A DNA stretch of 64,000 bases from Toxorhynchites rutilus septentrionalis (lineage: Eukaryota > Arthropoda > Insecta > Diptera > Culicidae). Both the position numbers and the translations under genes were made by a program. This document shows positions 32,880 to 46,214 of this stretch, in pieces. Under the pieces are notes generated by a model that did no database searches, was not told the origin of the DNA, and saw nothing but the letters and a program-made list of their open reading frames with translations. The stretch's first letter is position 1. Each line of letters opens with the position of its first letter. Where the stretch lies: assembly GCF_029784135.1 (NCBI RefSeq), contig NC_073744.1:35354061-35418060 (forward strand). Reading direction: 5' to 3'.

Positions 32880-34067
32880 ACATCGGAAGATGGCCACTTT
32901 TATAGGCCAAAAGTTTCATAACAACAACTTTTTCATGTTTTCTTTGAAATAATTACAACTAATCCAAATTTTGTTTAAAAAAAGCTAGGGATATAGTGTT
33001 TCAAATCTTGTGAAAACATGAATTTTGTCGAAAACATCAACTTTCCATCATTTATAGTCGTTTTCTGCATCACTCGAGAATTATTCAAGCAAATGAAAAC
33101 AAATTGGGCATATTTAGGTGCAATAAATGTCCAATCAAAACCAAGTTTGGCATGTGGAGATTTTAGGATGCAATAAATGTTTCTATGGTGGTTAGACACT
33201 CCTGCCGCTCTCTGAGGGTAGGCTGTCATACAAATGAAATACAAATTTCTGCATAACTCGAAAACTAATCAAGCAAATGGAGCCAAATTTGGCATGTGAA
33301 GGTTTTACGGGGCACGAAACTTTTCTATAGTGAATAGACTCCTCCTCCCTCTCTAAGGGGGGCTGCCATACAAACGAAACACAAACTTCTGCATAGCTCG
33401 AGAGCTAATCAAGCACAATTTGGGATGTGAGGGTTTTTGGGTATGAGAAATGTTTCTATGATGGTATGACACCCCTCCAAACATGACAATTGAAAATTTT
33501 CGGAAAACTCTGAAGGAAAAAGGGAAATTCGGAAAATTAAATTCCCATATGTTCTACAATTACATAGTGACAAGTGCTGTTAGTCCATTTGATGTTTGCG
33601 CTAGCGAAATTGATCTTTGTTCGAAACTGGAAATGGATTTCAATGTGATGAAACGCACTCCTATATCTTCTTCTATCTATACAAAAAAAAGGATCGCCGG
33701 ATGTGTTGATAAGAGCAGAACTCGAGGAAGGAATTGTCCGATTTAGGGCTGTCTTTGTTCTATCATATTTTCTGTATAAAACATTTATTCCATGTAACGG
33801 AAAAACATGTTATTTGCAAGTGAGTGAAAAATCTTGAACGAGAATTGTGTCTGAAAACAATCTGATTTTATAATAGTGAGTTTTGTTATAAATACTAGGA
33901 ATTTTATAGTGAAAGGTAAATTCAACGGGGTCGAATAGAAGATCAATCAATGAACAGTTCTGCGATTGGACCCATGAACTTGCTCATAGTAAGAAAACGT
34001 GAATGTTTGAAGGTATTGATAACAAAAAACAAATTTTGAGCGGGACGAAGTTTACCGGGTCAGCTAG
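32880..34067 (+). mobile_element. Non-autonomous Helitron-like sequence, 3' end
   Basis: The 3' terminus reads accgggtcagCTAG|T at 34064-34067, the Helitron CTRR end followed by T. The last 250 bases (gagaattgtgtctgaaaa to atcaatcaatgaa) match 43740-43947. From 33050 to 33480 are three diverged units of about 150 bp built around ctgcataactcgagaactaatcaagcaaat. No 5' TC end was found, so the left boundary is a guess. No Rep/helicase. Confidence 0.65.
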
Positions 34068-34074
34068 TAGATCT

Positions 34075-34720
34075 AAATAAATTCAGATCATCCAATTCAT
34101 AATCCTACATTTTTCGGGTTTTGGATATCATATGTATTCTTCAAATATTTCTATTTAAGATCTTCACATTTTAAAGCCTCAGAATTCAGATGCTCACAGC
34201 CTTAGATTTTCAAATCGTCAAGATTCTAGACTATCAGATTTCCGACTTCAGATATCATATCATAAAACTTCAATCGGAACTTCCACCTGGATGGGTGGTA
34301 TGGATAACATAAAAAAATCTCGAAAATCTCGTTAGTTTCCTTTAAAGTAGGATCCCCCTTAAATCTGAAGAATAAATTTACTTTTTTCGAAGAATCAAAA
34401 ACTAAAGATCAGAATCTCAGAAGATATATTAGAAGATATAAAAACGAGAAGTCTGCAGGTCTGAAATACAAAAATATGAGCTTCTGCATTTTCAAAACCT
34501 AAATGTGCGAGTCAAAGACCGAAAGATCTGGAATATAAAATGGGAAGATCGAAGCATCCTGGATCTAAAGATCTGATTGAGGGTTGGGGATTAATGGGCT
34601 AGAATTTTATGATCTGAATGGTTTGATTTCTGAGAATTTGGGATTGGAGGTTTACTGGTGGTTTACGATCTAAAATCTGATGTTTTGATGATCTGAAATC
34701 AAAGTATTATATATGAATTA
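34075..34720. repeat. Cryptically simple sequence of agatct/ctgaaa words
   Basis: Short degenerate words (agatct, atcaga, gaagat, ctgaaa) recur irregularly on both strands with no fixed period, suggesting an old, decayed simple repeat. No gene. Confidence 0.5.
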
Positions 34721-35944
34721 TGTATCAATTATATATTCTATATGAAAGTGCATATTCCAGATTCATTAAATCCAGAATTATAATGATACAAAAATTTGAG
34801 ATTCTGACAATTTGTTAAACAGTTTCCCCCGGTTTCATCATTACTGCTGTACACTCTGTAGGAAAGTGCATTGCATGAGGCTCAATTGGTGCCTCATGCT
34901 ACTGTTACACAACCTAGCGCTGGCATACATTATCTCAGAGCACATGCTGTGAATGACTTCCTCAACACATTCACTGCCGCATAATATGTGATAGTTAACT
35001 ACCGCCGCAACGTTATGAAGCTTCTAACCTGCAGTCTACCCGTTCAGATATTTGCCCCGAGAATATTTGTTTCATGGCGAGAAAATATTATTCCATCTGC
35101 TCAGTAATTGAAAAGGGTAGCAAATTTCCCACTTCTTAATAATTTAATTTATTTCCCTCGAACTGGAAGTGATTTTTTTGTTAATTTTGTTAATCAGTGC
35201 CACGGTAGATCGCGGCAATCCGTCATCAATCCCATTTGAAACTGCCAAATCAACCGGCAGATAGCTCCCAAAACCGGGCACATAGCAACAGTCACAATTA
35301 CCTTCAATGAATAATAAAGCTCCGCACATTAAAACTACATTTTTAAACGCAGCGAATGTTTGCTTGCCCTGGTCCTCTGATAGCAGGAAACGGAGCAGAG
35401 ATGCCACGTTCGTTTTTACGCTTTTTAATTCCGATGGAAACGAAGCATACACACGAAACGGACATAACGAGAGGCAAAAAAGAGGGAAAATTTCGACGTT
35501 TCCGGAATCGAATTAATATCCCGCGATTGGAGGGATCAGCAATCACGCCCACACGGGACGCTGGATTGCGATAATAAATATGCATTTTTAATGATGAATC
35601 ATTTTCGATTAATAAAACAACAAAAAAGCGTACGAGCCAACGGGAAAAGAATGGCGTTCCAAAAGTCAACACTTGATTCGACTCGGGTTGGTTCATAAGT
35701 ACTATCCGTGTGTTTCAATTAAATACATACAGTGGGCGAGATAAGCTTGGCGGGGAAAAGCTGTTTCACGATTTTTTTGTCGTTGTGAAATCTCAGACAT
35801 AAGAAAATGCACCAACTGTAAATCGTACATTACTGACTGTGTCTAAATTTTTGAAGTATTGTTTGACAAATGAGAATCATCCAATATATTTTTTGGCATT
35901 TGAATTTCCGTACAGTCCACCTTAATAGAACACTTATCACAGTT
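34721..35944. other. Host-like spacer
   Basis: Overlapping frames at 35144-35696 on both strands are longer than average (to 117 residues), but none carries a motif I recognise and the frames shadow each other. No transposon ends seen. Confidence 0.35.
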
Positions 35945-36150
35945 CCGCTTGTGTGGAAGAACTGATTATTAAGTCAACAATCATTTCTAACCTCATAAAA
36001 TTTGGTCCTTAGTTGGGCAATATATTCTTTGTTCACATTTATTGAAATAAACTTCAAAACCTCAAGGTAAGTTTAATGAACGCTCAATATAACAATATTA
36101 ATTATAACAAACATTAAATAATATATCGAACATTGTTCATAATAAGGCTG
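35945..36150. repeat. Copy of the hAT-element interior
   Basis: gtggaagaactg, ctcataaaatttggt, gttcacatttattgaaataa and aacattaaataa align with 21860-22080 in the hAT insertion. The ends are not preserved. Confidence 0.65.
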
Positions 36151-37570
36151 TAAATAATGGTTAGGTAATAACCTTATTCAGCTTTCCACTGTTTTTCTAA
36201 CGTTAAAAATATAGCAGACCCACTCACTATCATCTCTCAATTTTGGTTATTTTTCCAACCTCTTTCAATAGTCTACTCTCGATTTCCTGTGGCAATTTTT
36301 ACATATATACACCTTGGTGTATGTTTTGACAAATTTGACAGAGGTAGATATTGGAAGAATGTTCCTTTATTTAACTCCTAGGGACGAATGACCTTCGGGT
36401 TATAGTCCCTTAAAAACAAGAACAGAACAGAATTTATCTCATATTTCGCTCCACAAAATTGTTTCTATGCGGCTGTTAATATGAAACCAATAAAATGTAT
36501 TTTCTGGACCGTATCTTTGTTCTCTTTCGTCCCACATTCTCGCGGATCCAACGAGAAAGTATTTATTTATTTATTTTGGCTTAACGTCTTTACAACATGG
36601 CCTGATTCACAATTTTTTTTCCAACTAACTCTTTCTCAACGTTCCTCAACGTCAGCTGCAATTCTCCACATTAATTGCTGTTCCCGGACATAGAACATGC
36701 TATGGCTACAATAACCCATTAAGTTCCTGCCTCCGAGCCTTCCGACTCCGCTATTTCCGGACCCAGAGTGGTTTGGATCCAACTATTGCTAGTGATAACA
36801 TATAATCAATCTTTTGCAGGGTTTCAATTTAATCTTCTACCAGGTGCTTCGCGACATGAATGTGATTTTTCAGGTGTGGTTTCAATTTAATGAGATTGTT
36901 ATCCCTTTTTATTTGGACTATCCCTCGTAACTGAAATGTCAATGGACAGTGGAGATAAACCAGCCGTATGACACCCACCATGTTTTTGGTGCCAACATCT
37001 CACACGTCAGAAGTATTTGTTTTCTTCAAAACAGACGGCAGTGATCTTCGTTTACTAGTTTAGGGGAGCGTCAAAGAATAGTTGATTTTCAGTCGGAGTG
37101 AACCTTTTCAAAATTAAAATTATGAATCAAAATTAGCTTTTCCATATCCAATTAGTATTCTGTTTAAATTAAAAACATTTTTGTTTGCAGGTGGGGAAAA
37201 AGTCTCATACGAAAATTGTTTATGAAGGCAACTTTATATTATAAAGAAAAAAATCAGCAACAATGTTGGAATTGTATGACCATATGGTTGAATGAAAGTC
37301 AGAAATACGTATTTCTAATAATTAAATAACATAATGTGAAAATTTTCATTCAAATTTCAAAATTTGAAAATCTTTTACAGCAGAGGGATAGTGAGATAGG
37401 CGGTGACGGTAGGTAGAGTGAGATAGTGATAATCGTGTCATACACCTGAGATAAACGAAGAGAATAAGATGTTGACTGTCAGTGAGGGAGTAACGGGAAA
37501 AATTGTGTTATCCATTGGCAACATTGGAAAGTGGTTTTAAATTATTGGACTGAAGAAAGCAAAAAAAAAT
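36151..37570. other. Spacer with a short dispersed repeat
   Basis: 36916-36962 (ggactatccctcgtaactga continuing aatgtcaatggacagtggag) is repeated almost exactly at 63943-63994, the window end. A ttatttatttattttggctt stretch at about 36565 resembles a SINE-like tail. No gene. Confidence 0.45.
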
Positions 37571-37571
37571 T

Positions 37572-37960
37572 TAGTTCAACCGGGAGGTTGAAAGTAGTTC
37601 AACCGGGATGTTGAACGGAGGTTAACCGGGAGGTTGAAAGGAGGTCAACCGGGAGGTTGAAGAGTGGTCAACCGAAAGGTTGAAGAGAGTTCAACCGAGA
37701 AGTTGAAGAGAGTTCAACCGGGAGGTTGAAGGTAGTTCAGTCGGGAGGTTGAAGGGAGTTCAACGGGGAGATTAAAAGGAGTTCAACCGGGAAGTTGAAG
37801 ACAATTCAACTGAGAGGTTGGAAGGAGTTTAATCGGAGAGTTCAGAGTAATTCAAATGAGAGATCGAAAGGAATTCTACAGGGAGGTTAATGGTAATTCA
37901 ACAGGGAAGTTTGGGTGATTCCAACCGGAAGTTTACATTGAATTCAACCAGAAAAATGAA
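37572..37960. repeat. Minisatellite of 23-bp palindromic units, about 17 copies
   Basis: The unit TTCAACCGGGAGGTTGAA plus five spacer bases recurs every 23 bp (cggg at 37581, 37604, 37627, 37650 and so on). Each unit is a hairpin: 7-bp arms TTCAACC/GGTTGAA around GGGA. The first seven to eight units are well kept; those after 37800 decay, with changes in both arms. Confidence 0.93.
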
Positions 37961-40900
37961 GAAAATGAGACGGTTGAATGTAGAAGATTGTAGTAGAAGG
38001 AAGTAAATAAAAATGATCGATAGTGGAAGGGAATCCGTTTACAGAAGTTTGGTAATTACAAATGGATGGTTGGTAAATACAACCGGGAGATTGCCATTTT
38101 GAAATATTTCGGAGTGCTTTGTTTATTTCATGGAATGTTTTAATGTTTTCAACGTGTGTTTGATTCTTTCCAAGTACAAACTCATTACGTAGTTAAAGAT
38201 GCTAGATACATTGTTGAACAATTGGAAGTAAAGTCATGAATATATGGGTATACATGTGATATCACAATTACATTTTTGATGGTAATTACGATTTCAGGAA
38301 ACATGTAGAAATCCGAAAAAAAATCATTTGGTGAAGAAAAGGGGGAGAGGAATGAAGGCGGAAGAGAGAACGGATCGATTTAACCGGTGGACAAGCCACT
38401 GCAGTCTGCTTCCTTCACGATTCCGATTCATTTGATCATCTGCATTCTATCCAGTTGTAAACTCTCCTGGTTTGTGACACGCGACGCTTCAATATTTGAC
38501 CAGTTACATTGCTCAAACCCAGCAAACCGTTCCTCTCTTTCATGATCGTGTATTAGCGTGGATCGAATCGGGACTCGCCTTAACGTCGGACTTACCGTTC
38601 TACCACTACTTGATCTCCAGGCTTAACTTGGCATTCACGAGCTTTTCGTTAAGATCTTCTCGTTGCATACCTCAAAACTTTTGCGGTCATCTCGATCCGC
38701 AAAATCTAAATCTTGGTATTCCGCGCTAACGTTCAAATGTACAGACAGTCATCCCGAGCCGCCACCGTTATCGGTAATTTGCGGTAATTTTGTCCGCTAC
38801 AAAGCCAAACAAGTGATCATCTCGATCCGCTACTGCGTCTTACTCCGTTCACTTCCAGACACTAAAGAGGTTTATGCTTCGGAACACACCAGTGACATCT
38901 GTGATAGTAACGCACCGAACCAACGCAGAATATAACTGACAGTAGTAACAGACGATATTTGCAGTGTTGCCGACTAGTCATTGATGAACCACACACACAC
39001 AGACAGACAAATATGCATTTTTGAATAGATAGAATAGTGTGTGATTTGCTTGATTTCTTACAAACATTCAGAGAACTAAAAACACTGTCACACGATCCGT
39101 ATAAATCATTCTGTTTTTATTGTCCAGTCAAACCTGTTTGGACCAAGTTCCAGGAAAAAAAAACCAAGAGAACAACCCGCCAGGCCCCGAGCAATTCGTT
39201 CAACTTTGACAAACTTCATTCGCTAGCAAATTTTGATTTCTCCCCATCCCATCACTCCTTCGGGGTGAATACTGTGTCCTGTTCGAAAGTTATTTGACAA
39301 TATCATCGCCTCTGTTCGTTGGCACGATCCCGGCGCAAAAAAAGGTCGAAAAATGAATTCTCAAGTTAGTTTACATAATGGGGCAAACGGCGATATCCAC
39401 CCCAACGCCCCAGCGCTTCTTCGAACTTGGTCAAAACTCGTTCATAAAAACATCATTTGGTTGGGGGCATCGGGAAGTTTGACCGTGAACAAAATCAAAC
39501 TTTGTTGCGCTTTCCCAAAGAGAAACAGAGTGAGAGAGCGAGAAAGAGAGAAAACGAGATGCATCTGTTGCAAATTTGTTGCTAGTTTCTAATCACTTTT
39601 TTGTGGTACCTCTTTCGTTGCACTCAGCATCCATATTACATTAGCACACATGAAACGCGAATACCATCATTCGGGGAGAATCATGTATGGGATGCAGTGC
39701 TTTTTGGTTTTAGGGCGATTGTGTTTTCTGTCGATGCGATTTGTTTCGGGAGCAAGTTTTTGTGCCCGAAAGCTTTTCGCTGCATATTCAGTTCGTGAAC
39801 TTTTACAACGCAGATTTCTGGAGAGGATATGCATGATGCGGTTGGTGTTTTTGCACTCAAACTTTCGGATATAAAATACAAATGACGGATCTCTATAGTA
39901 GCATGTCCGAGAAGGAACTTGAAATAATAGAGAACCAGAGCAGAGGGTTCGAAGCCCCTAAGGAGGATGATTCAAATATCAGTTATCCATGGCTATTACG
40001 TAAAAAAGTATAACTCTCTGCCGTCGCGATGGAAATTCGATCAGGATATGAGGGATGAATAACGAAATATCACCCTTAAGTGCACTACTATTCTCTTGGA
40101 CTTATTTTGTCGACGTAGAAGTTTCCGTTGCTGGTGTACGTGAATGCGACCGTACGATTTCCATGGGATAATATTTGACATTTCAATCGTTTACGTTGAC
40201 GGTGACGGGACGTTGAATGTGTAGCGCACTTTAGACGGTGCTTATATTGCATGCGGCTTTGTACGTAAATCCGACCATTAGAATTGTATGCGATCGTTAA
40301 GACGAGTCCACATTACGCCAATTGACCATGGCCGCCCGGTTAAGCCGAATAAGTGTGTTGTGGGCTTTCGAGTTTTGTTTGTGCTTTATGCTGAAAATCA
40401 CAATAAAATGAGTTTCATGTTTGAATAGAAATGTGAAATGTTTATTCATTGTTTAATGAAAAAACAACACTCATATAGAATAAGTAAATGAATTGGAGAA
40501 AAGGCATTCGATCGTACCCATTTAATCAGTGGATCTATCTCTACGCCGTTCAGAGAATCGATCCGTCTGTTTCTAACGATCGACTAATCTTAAAGTGGTC
40601 AATAGTTTATGAATGAGCCGTTCATCAGGATGAATTATTTTGTCCATCTCTATCTTCATATGGTCTGGTTTCTTCATGCGTTATTACATGTTTTCCCGTG
40701 ACGGAATAGGTGAGTCGATGCATATTTAGAATGATTCTAAATTTGACGATGGTCATCAGAATCAGCCAAGTTTAGAGGGTTAGAGATTCCATTAGATGGA
40801 TTGTTGTCTAATCATATCGTGTTCAATGCACGTCTCTGTCAGGTCATGATATTGAGTACGTTGGTAGTGTCAAAAAAAAAACAATGAAAGAACTAAACTG

Positions 40901-40980
40901 ACTGCCCATTGAGTGATTAGAGAGAGTACCCTCACGCATGTCATGCGATTACTTATCAAGAAGTACTAATTGTACCCCCT
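37961..40980. other. Host-like intergenic DNA
   Basis: Three kilobases with no recognised gene or transposon. A GA-rich patch (agagagcgagaaagagagaa) lies near 39530. Frames at 38496-39300 are short and without motifs. Confidence 0.35.
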
Positions 40981-41215
40981 CTTATGGCTGCCATACAAAT
41001 GGAGCACAAATTTCTGCATTACTCGAGAATTAATCAAGCAAATAAAACCAAGTTGGCATGTAACGTAACGGAGAAACATGTTAGGGGCTGTCCACATACC
41101 ACGTGGACAACTTTAGGGGGGGTAGGGGTTACGAAAATGTCCACGCTTGTCCACGGTGAGGGGGGAGGGGGTTTTGATACTGTCCACGTGGACACGTTAA
41201 GTATTTTTTAAAGTA
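40981..41215. repeat. Dispersed repeat with CCACGTGG palindromes
   Basis: Begins with a copy of the unit seen at 33050-33480 (ctgccatacaaatgg, ctgcattactcgagaatta), then holds ccacgtggac twice (41100 and 41190 areas), including the 14-base palindrome TGTCCACGTGGACA. Runs of G between them. Non-coding. Confidence 0.5.
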
Positions 41216-41516
41216 AAACATTCAAGTTAGTAGTCGAAATTGAATGAGATATGTTTTGTATTTACACGATTTTTTGAACTTCACGCCCGCCCTGAGTACT
41301 CAGTATTCATCAATAAAAATACTGAATTGCCTGAGAGTGCTGCTCGGTCAAACATCCATATTTTTTCATCTGACTGAACCTCTTTCCTGAAATGTATATT
41401 CTGAAGGTAACGCACATGAACTAGGATCCAATTTATTCCAATCGGTAATAGAGGGCCATTAAATCCGCCAGGATGAAGACACCCAATAACGAAAAGAATG
41501 TTGGATTTTTGTAGTA

Positions 41517-41859
41517 CAGTGGAACCTCGATTATCCACGAGCGGATGATCCGCGGTGCGGTTTATCCGCGTAAGTGAGTTCCATAGTAATTCTTTGGACT
41601 TTCCCGGAATTGATCAGCGAGTGATAGGCTTTTGCTATTTTGTTTTGGTTATGGCTTTTACATTAATTGACCCCTGGTGTGTACGACTTTACAGATGCAT
41701 AGTTTAATGATGCCTGTATTCATAAAACTTAGTTATCATGCCGAAATATTTTTTTTTTGTGTTCGAATCTTATTTTTAGTAATTGATTACGTTATCCGCG
41801 ATTTTCGTAATCCGCGGAGGCCTTGTCGCATTATTCCGCGGATAATCGGGGTTCTACTG
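41517..41859. mobile_element. Pogo-type MITE (343 bp) with TA target duplication
   Basis: The left end CAGTGGAACCTCGATTATCC and the inverted right end CAGTAGAACCCCGATTATCC are near-perfect inverted repeats, flanked by TA (41515-41516 and 41860-41861). Ends CAGT...GATTATCCG are the hallmark of pogo/Tigger-type elements. The interior keeps extra gatccgcgg/ccgcgg words and no transposase. Confidence 0.88.
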
Positions 41860-41861
41860 TA

Positions 41862-43738
41862 ATAAAAATCACGATTTAAGTGCGGGTTGAATTCAGCTTT
41901 TGCTCTTGATGACAAAACTGTTTGGTTTTTTTTCGAGAACTCCCAAGGATTTCTGAACATTGAAACGAACAACAATTTCTTCCATGAATGTACGGGCCGT
42001 ATCTCTGGAGATCTATTTCTTGCAATGATGTTGTTCTTCATTGATGTCTGGTAATTTTTGTAATGCGCTTCTTCTGAGTTGTCTGGAAAGTTCATGCTGC
42101 TACTGTTGATTAATTAAAAGACAAGATTAATCTTTCATGCACATGAATTAGTAGATTCGCTACAGATGTCGAAAATCACAGAAACGAAACATCACGAAAA
42201 ACATGCATGCAACATGCAAACATGTAACACTGCGTGGACTACATATTAACCCATATTACGGAACCCGATCGGATTTGACATATCGCAATCCGAACGAAAT
42301 AAACTTTTGCATTCCGCATTTCTAGGTTGCAACATTTGTACAATCCGATAGGATCTGACTCGATCAGATTAAGGGGGATAGAGACCGAATTACAGACGTT
42401 TCTTCGAGCTCCGAAAAAGTAAAACAAAGAATATTTTTACCATCCATTATATCACTATTTGTTTATCTATCTTTCAACAATAAAACGAAAATTGAACGAA
42501 AAAAAATATATCCATAATTGAAGGTGATCAAGTGAGGGGGTTCAAAAAAAAGTTATGCCATGGCGTACAAGATTCCAGCACTTCTGGTTCTCTGGAACAA
42601 ACAAATCGAACAGATTCTGAATCAGTAAAGATGCCACTATCGCATGAACCTCAGACAAGTCAAAAACGTGTTTTTTGATAAAATGGCGGAAATTTGAAGA
42701 AAAAAAATGCTGTTTAAAACATTTTTTAAAGTTACAAAATTATGATTTTTTACAGGTTCATGCGATAGAAAGATACATACAGATTGTATCCATATCAACA
42801 TAGATCGGATAAGTAGAACTTGAGATGTCGTGAAGCCAGTTTGAAAAAAACTTGTTTCGAGAAAAACGCGTTTGAAGTTAATTGTTATGGCCGTACTAGA
42901 TAAGATATCGCATCACTAAAATGGCTATAACTTGGTAAATAATGAGATTTTCGAAAAGTCTCTCCTATGGTATATTCTTAAATGTCTGAATTAGAGAAAT
43001 ATGAAGAAAAGGAATTGATTTTTTCAAATTTCTAGACTAGGATACCCTCTTAAAGAACGCAACATTGTGCTAATTTCAAATTGGATTCCGGAATTAGGGT
43101 TTATTTTACCGAAAAACACTTGAAGGGACTTATCTCAATCTGCGATTCGTTTCATAAACGCGACAAAAATACATATTTGTAACGAATTGGAAAGGGTAAA
43201 TCATTTACAAGAATGTTGAGTTAAAAAAATCTTAGCAAGTGAATGGAACCCCGAAGCAGGTTTTCGCTTGAAGAAAGTTATGGCTGGGTCTGGTAGAACT
43301 GGAAGAAAATCTGTATCATGAGCAACTAGTTTCGATGAATTCCAACAAGTACTGCTAGCAGCTGAACGTTTGAAAAACAACGATCCAGAACGCTTCTAGG
43401 GCACTTCTAGAACTCCACCCGCCTTACACACCAGATATTGCATCTTCAGATTATTAACTGTTAAGATTCTTGTAAGAACTTCAACTTACTGCATAGCATA
43501 AGTTCTGAGTGGATGGAATTCTCAAGTTGCATGAAGGATGCTGAAATACTCAGGAAAAAACGATGCATCTAAGATCGAAAAGATGTATGTTTTCAAAAAT
43601 ATGCTTTTGGTTTTTTCCTTAGAATCGGCATGAATTTTTCGGGACAATATTTAGCATGATTTAACAATTAAGGGTTGTAGGTCAACGGAATCATCGATCA
43701 CGATGGCATTGCAGATGTTTTGTTTTTACTAGGTTCAT
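41862..43738. other. Spacer with diverged dispersed repeats
   Basis: 42540-43060 contains AT-rich phrases (cttgtttcgagaaaaacgcg, ggctataacttggtaaataa) related to 19640-20040 and 50300-50450. The remainder has no recognised feature. Confidence 0.4.
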
Positions 43739-43739
43739 T

Positions 43740-43947
43740 ATACCGAGAATTGTGTCTGAAAATAATCTGATATCATACTGTCGAGTTTTGGTAGAAGTAC
43801 TAAGAATTTTATAGTAAAAGGTAATTTTAAAGGGTAGATTAGAAGATCAATCAATGAATAATTCTGCGATTGGACCCATGAACAGCGCTTAGTAAGAAAA
43901 CGTGGATGTGACAACGAGAAATAAATAAAGTTTGCCGGGTCAGCTAG
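43740..43947 (+). mobile_element. Helitron 3' end fragment
   Basis: The last 200 bases match 33835-34067 and end tttgccgggtcagCTAG|T at 43944-43947. Only the 3' end remains recognisable; the left boundary is unknown. Confidence 0.65.
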
Positions 43948-46205
43948 TATAAATATAAAAAATGTAGCACCCTCCGTCTCTAAACCATGTAAACTATAAA
44001 AACAAATACAAACAATTTGTTACTCCCAAGTGCCACTCAGTGTATTCTTTTCGCAATTTCACTGAGAGCAACTATCCTAGTCCATCCAAGCTTGAGCTTG
44101 AGTCAAACTTTCGGATATGAAACTAATTGCTTGAACGAAGTAAATCGATGCTAGTAAACCTCTCACAGCATCTGCCAAAGAAGGAATTTTTAATCGAATT
44201 AAAGCCCCGATAGCATCTCCGGTCTGAACGAACTGATGGCCCTTTCTATCGTTGATTGATCCCGAAAGCGGAGCCGGCGCAAAGGACACTGCAGATATTA
44301 TCTCCCGTAAAATAAGCCGGTTAGTTTCTGCTTATTAAGAGGTAATTGAAATTAGAGCATCGGAACAAGATTTATGCTTGGCGAAGCCTACCGATGTGTC
44401 AGCATCGGTCGGCATTGCCGGCCAGTAGTAGAACAAGAAAGACGGCAGGAAAACGAAACGAACAGAAAAGGGCATCTCAACCAGACTTAATTCGATTGCT
44501 GCCGGCTCCGAGGGAGCATTAAAGGACATCCTTCATCAGCGAAAATGTTTGTCCACATCAATACAAGCTGAGTCGAGCCAGAGGTGATATTTATTGTGTA
44601 TCAACATGAAGGTGAGCAGAGCGAAAGAGGGAACGGAAAATTTATCTTGATGTGAAAAGTGTAATTTTGTGAGGGAAGCAAAAAAACTCGAAAGTCAACG
44701 TCTCCCCAGGTGGAGATAATGAGGAGATGGATCGTGCCCGAAGAAATGGGAAAATATTGGTGTCAACTGAACTGTTAATATCATGATATTATCAGTGAGA
44801 ATGGCAGTGTATTAATCTCATGCCTGCCTCCAGTTGGAGGGCGAAAGCTCCTCGTTGAATCGAAGCCAGAGGGAGTAAATCAAGATCTGTGGGTTTATAA
44901 ATTGATAGCAAAATCGGTTCACTGTTTGCAGAATCATTTTTTATTTTTTTTCCCTCTGTTTGGTCGATTCTTCGGAGGATGACGAATTTTGGGGATCGTC
45001 ATAAGCAAGTGTTACCTTTTTTGTGAATCAGAGCACTTTTATTCACAAATATAGCAATGTTTAGGGTCAATGATGTTCGTAACTAGGTAATAAAATCATG
45101 AAAAGAGAATAATTTACAATACCTAGAAAACACAAAATAATGATGAGCTAGTATAAATAAAATATATAATTTATTTAATTTTAGACACCTCCAGTTATCT
45201 CTTATTCCGTACACTTTTGTATTCAAAAAGTTGTATTGGGTTATTAGAGATTCGATCGGGCAGTCGTCGGGAAAGGACACATTTTTTCTTCGCTCCTCGT
45301 TTGGTTCTTCTAGCTTCGTCAGACATGTTCGAACGCGTTTTTCTCTGCTGATCGTTGAGTATGATTCTAGCGGTTGGCCATAAATTCGCGAGTGTGTTTA
45401 GGATTCATTGAAGCAGTTAAGAGTTAATGATCTCCGAATAAAGCAATTGTTTGTGATGCGAAGACGCGAAGATTTCGTTTGGCTTTATCGGACTGTTTCC
45501 ATTTGTGTGTATGTGTGTGTGTTCTTTTTTTTATCATTGCTAGGGCGAAGTATGTGCCTGTGTGTTCGGTAGTGCAGGTATCACTATAGGGTGGATTGCA
45601 GGAATGATCAGTTGACAACGATCCCAGCTAAGTTCTTTATTACTCTTTGTATAATATTACTTCTTTTTATATCCATACATTAGTCCTATTTAACTTCTTT
45701 AGAGCTTATAATCGAATAGCACCAGTGTCTCTCTGTTTTTCATCTTTTCTTCAGCTCCATCAGGAATCTAATTAGAATTAATGAATGTGATTCTCTTAAG
45801 GAAGGGCTGGCAGCTTTTCCGGAGAGGGAACTATTTGAGAATGAGAGTGAGATAGAAAATGTGTGTAAATGTGGTAGCTGCTGGCTCACTTTCCGAACCC
45901 TTGGGGAGCACAATGCAAGATGGGCAAGAATAGAGTGTGAGATAATGAAATTTCAGAATTAGAACTTGAAATTAAAAAATTTTATAATTTATTAAATTAT
46001 TTTTTTTAAATTAAATTTATAATTAAAAAATAGGCTTGAAATATAAAATTTAAAGGATTGAAAATTCGAAATTGAGTATTTTAGATTTGGTATTCGGAAT
46101 TCGATATTTCAATTTTCAATCTGAAGTTTGAGACTACAAATTTCAGCTTCAGGAAATGATATTTGAAATCTACAGTTTTCCGCCATCGTTATTGGAGTTC
46201 TATAA
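43948..46205. other. Host-like spacer
   Basis: No gene recognised. A tgtgtatgtgtgtgtg run is near 45505. 45960-46180 is cryptically repetitive (gaaatt/aaatttga words). Confidence 0.35.
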
Positions 46206-46214
46206 ATAGTACTC

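Noticed and set aside
35144..35696. Overlapping frames on both strands
   Set aside because: Mutual shadows in a GC-richer patch with no motif.
39930..39960. tRNA T-arm-like ggttcgaagcc
   Set aside because: The T stem is mismatched and no acceptor, D-arm or anticodon arm fits upstream.
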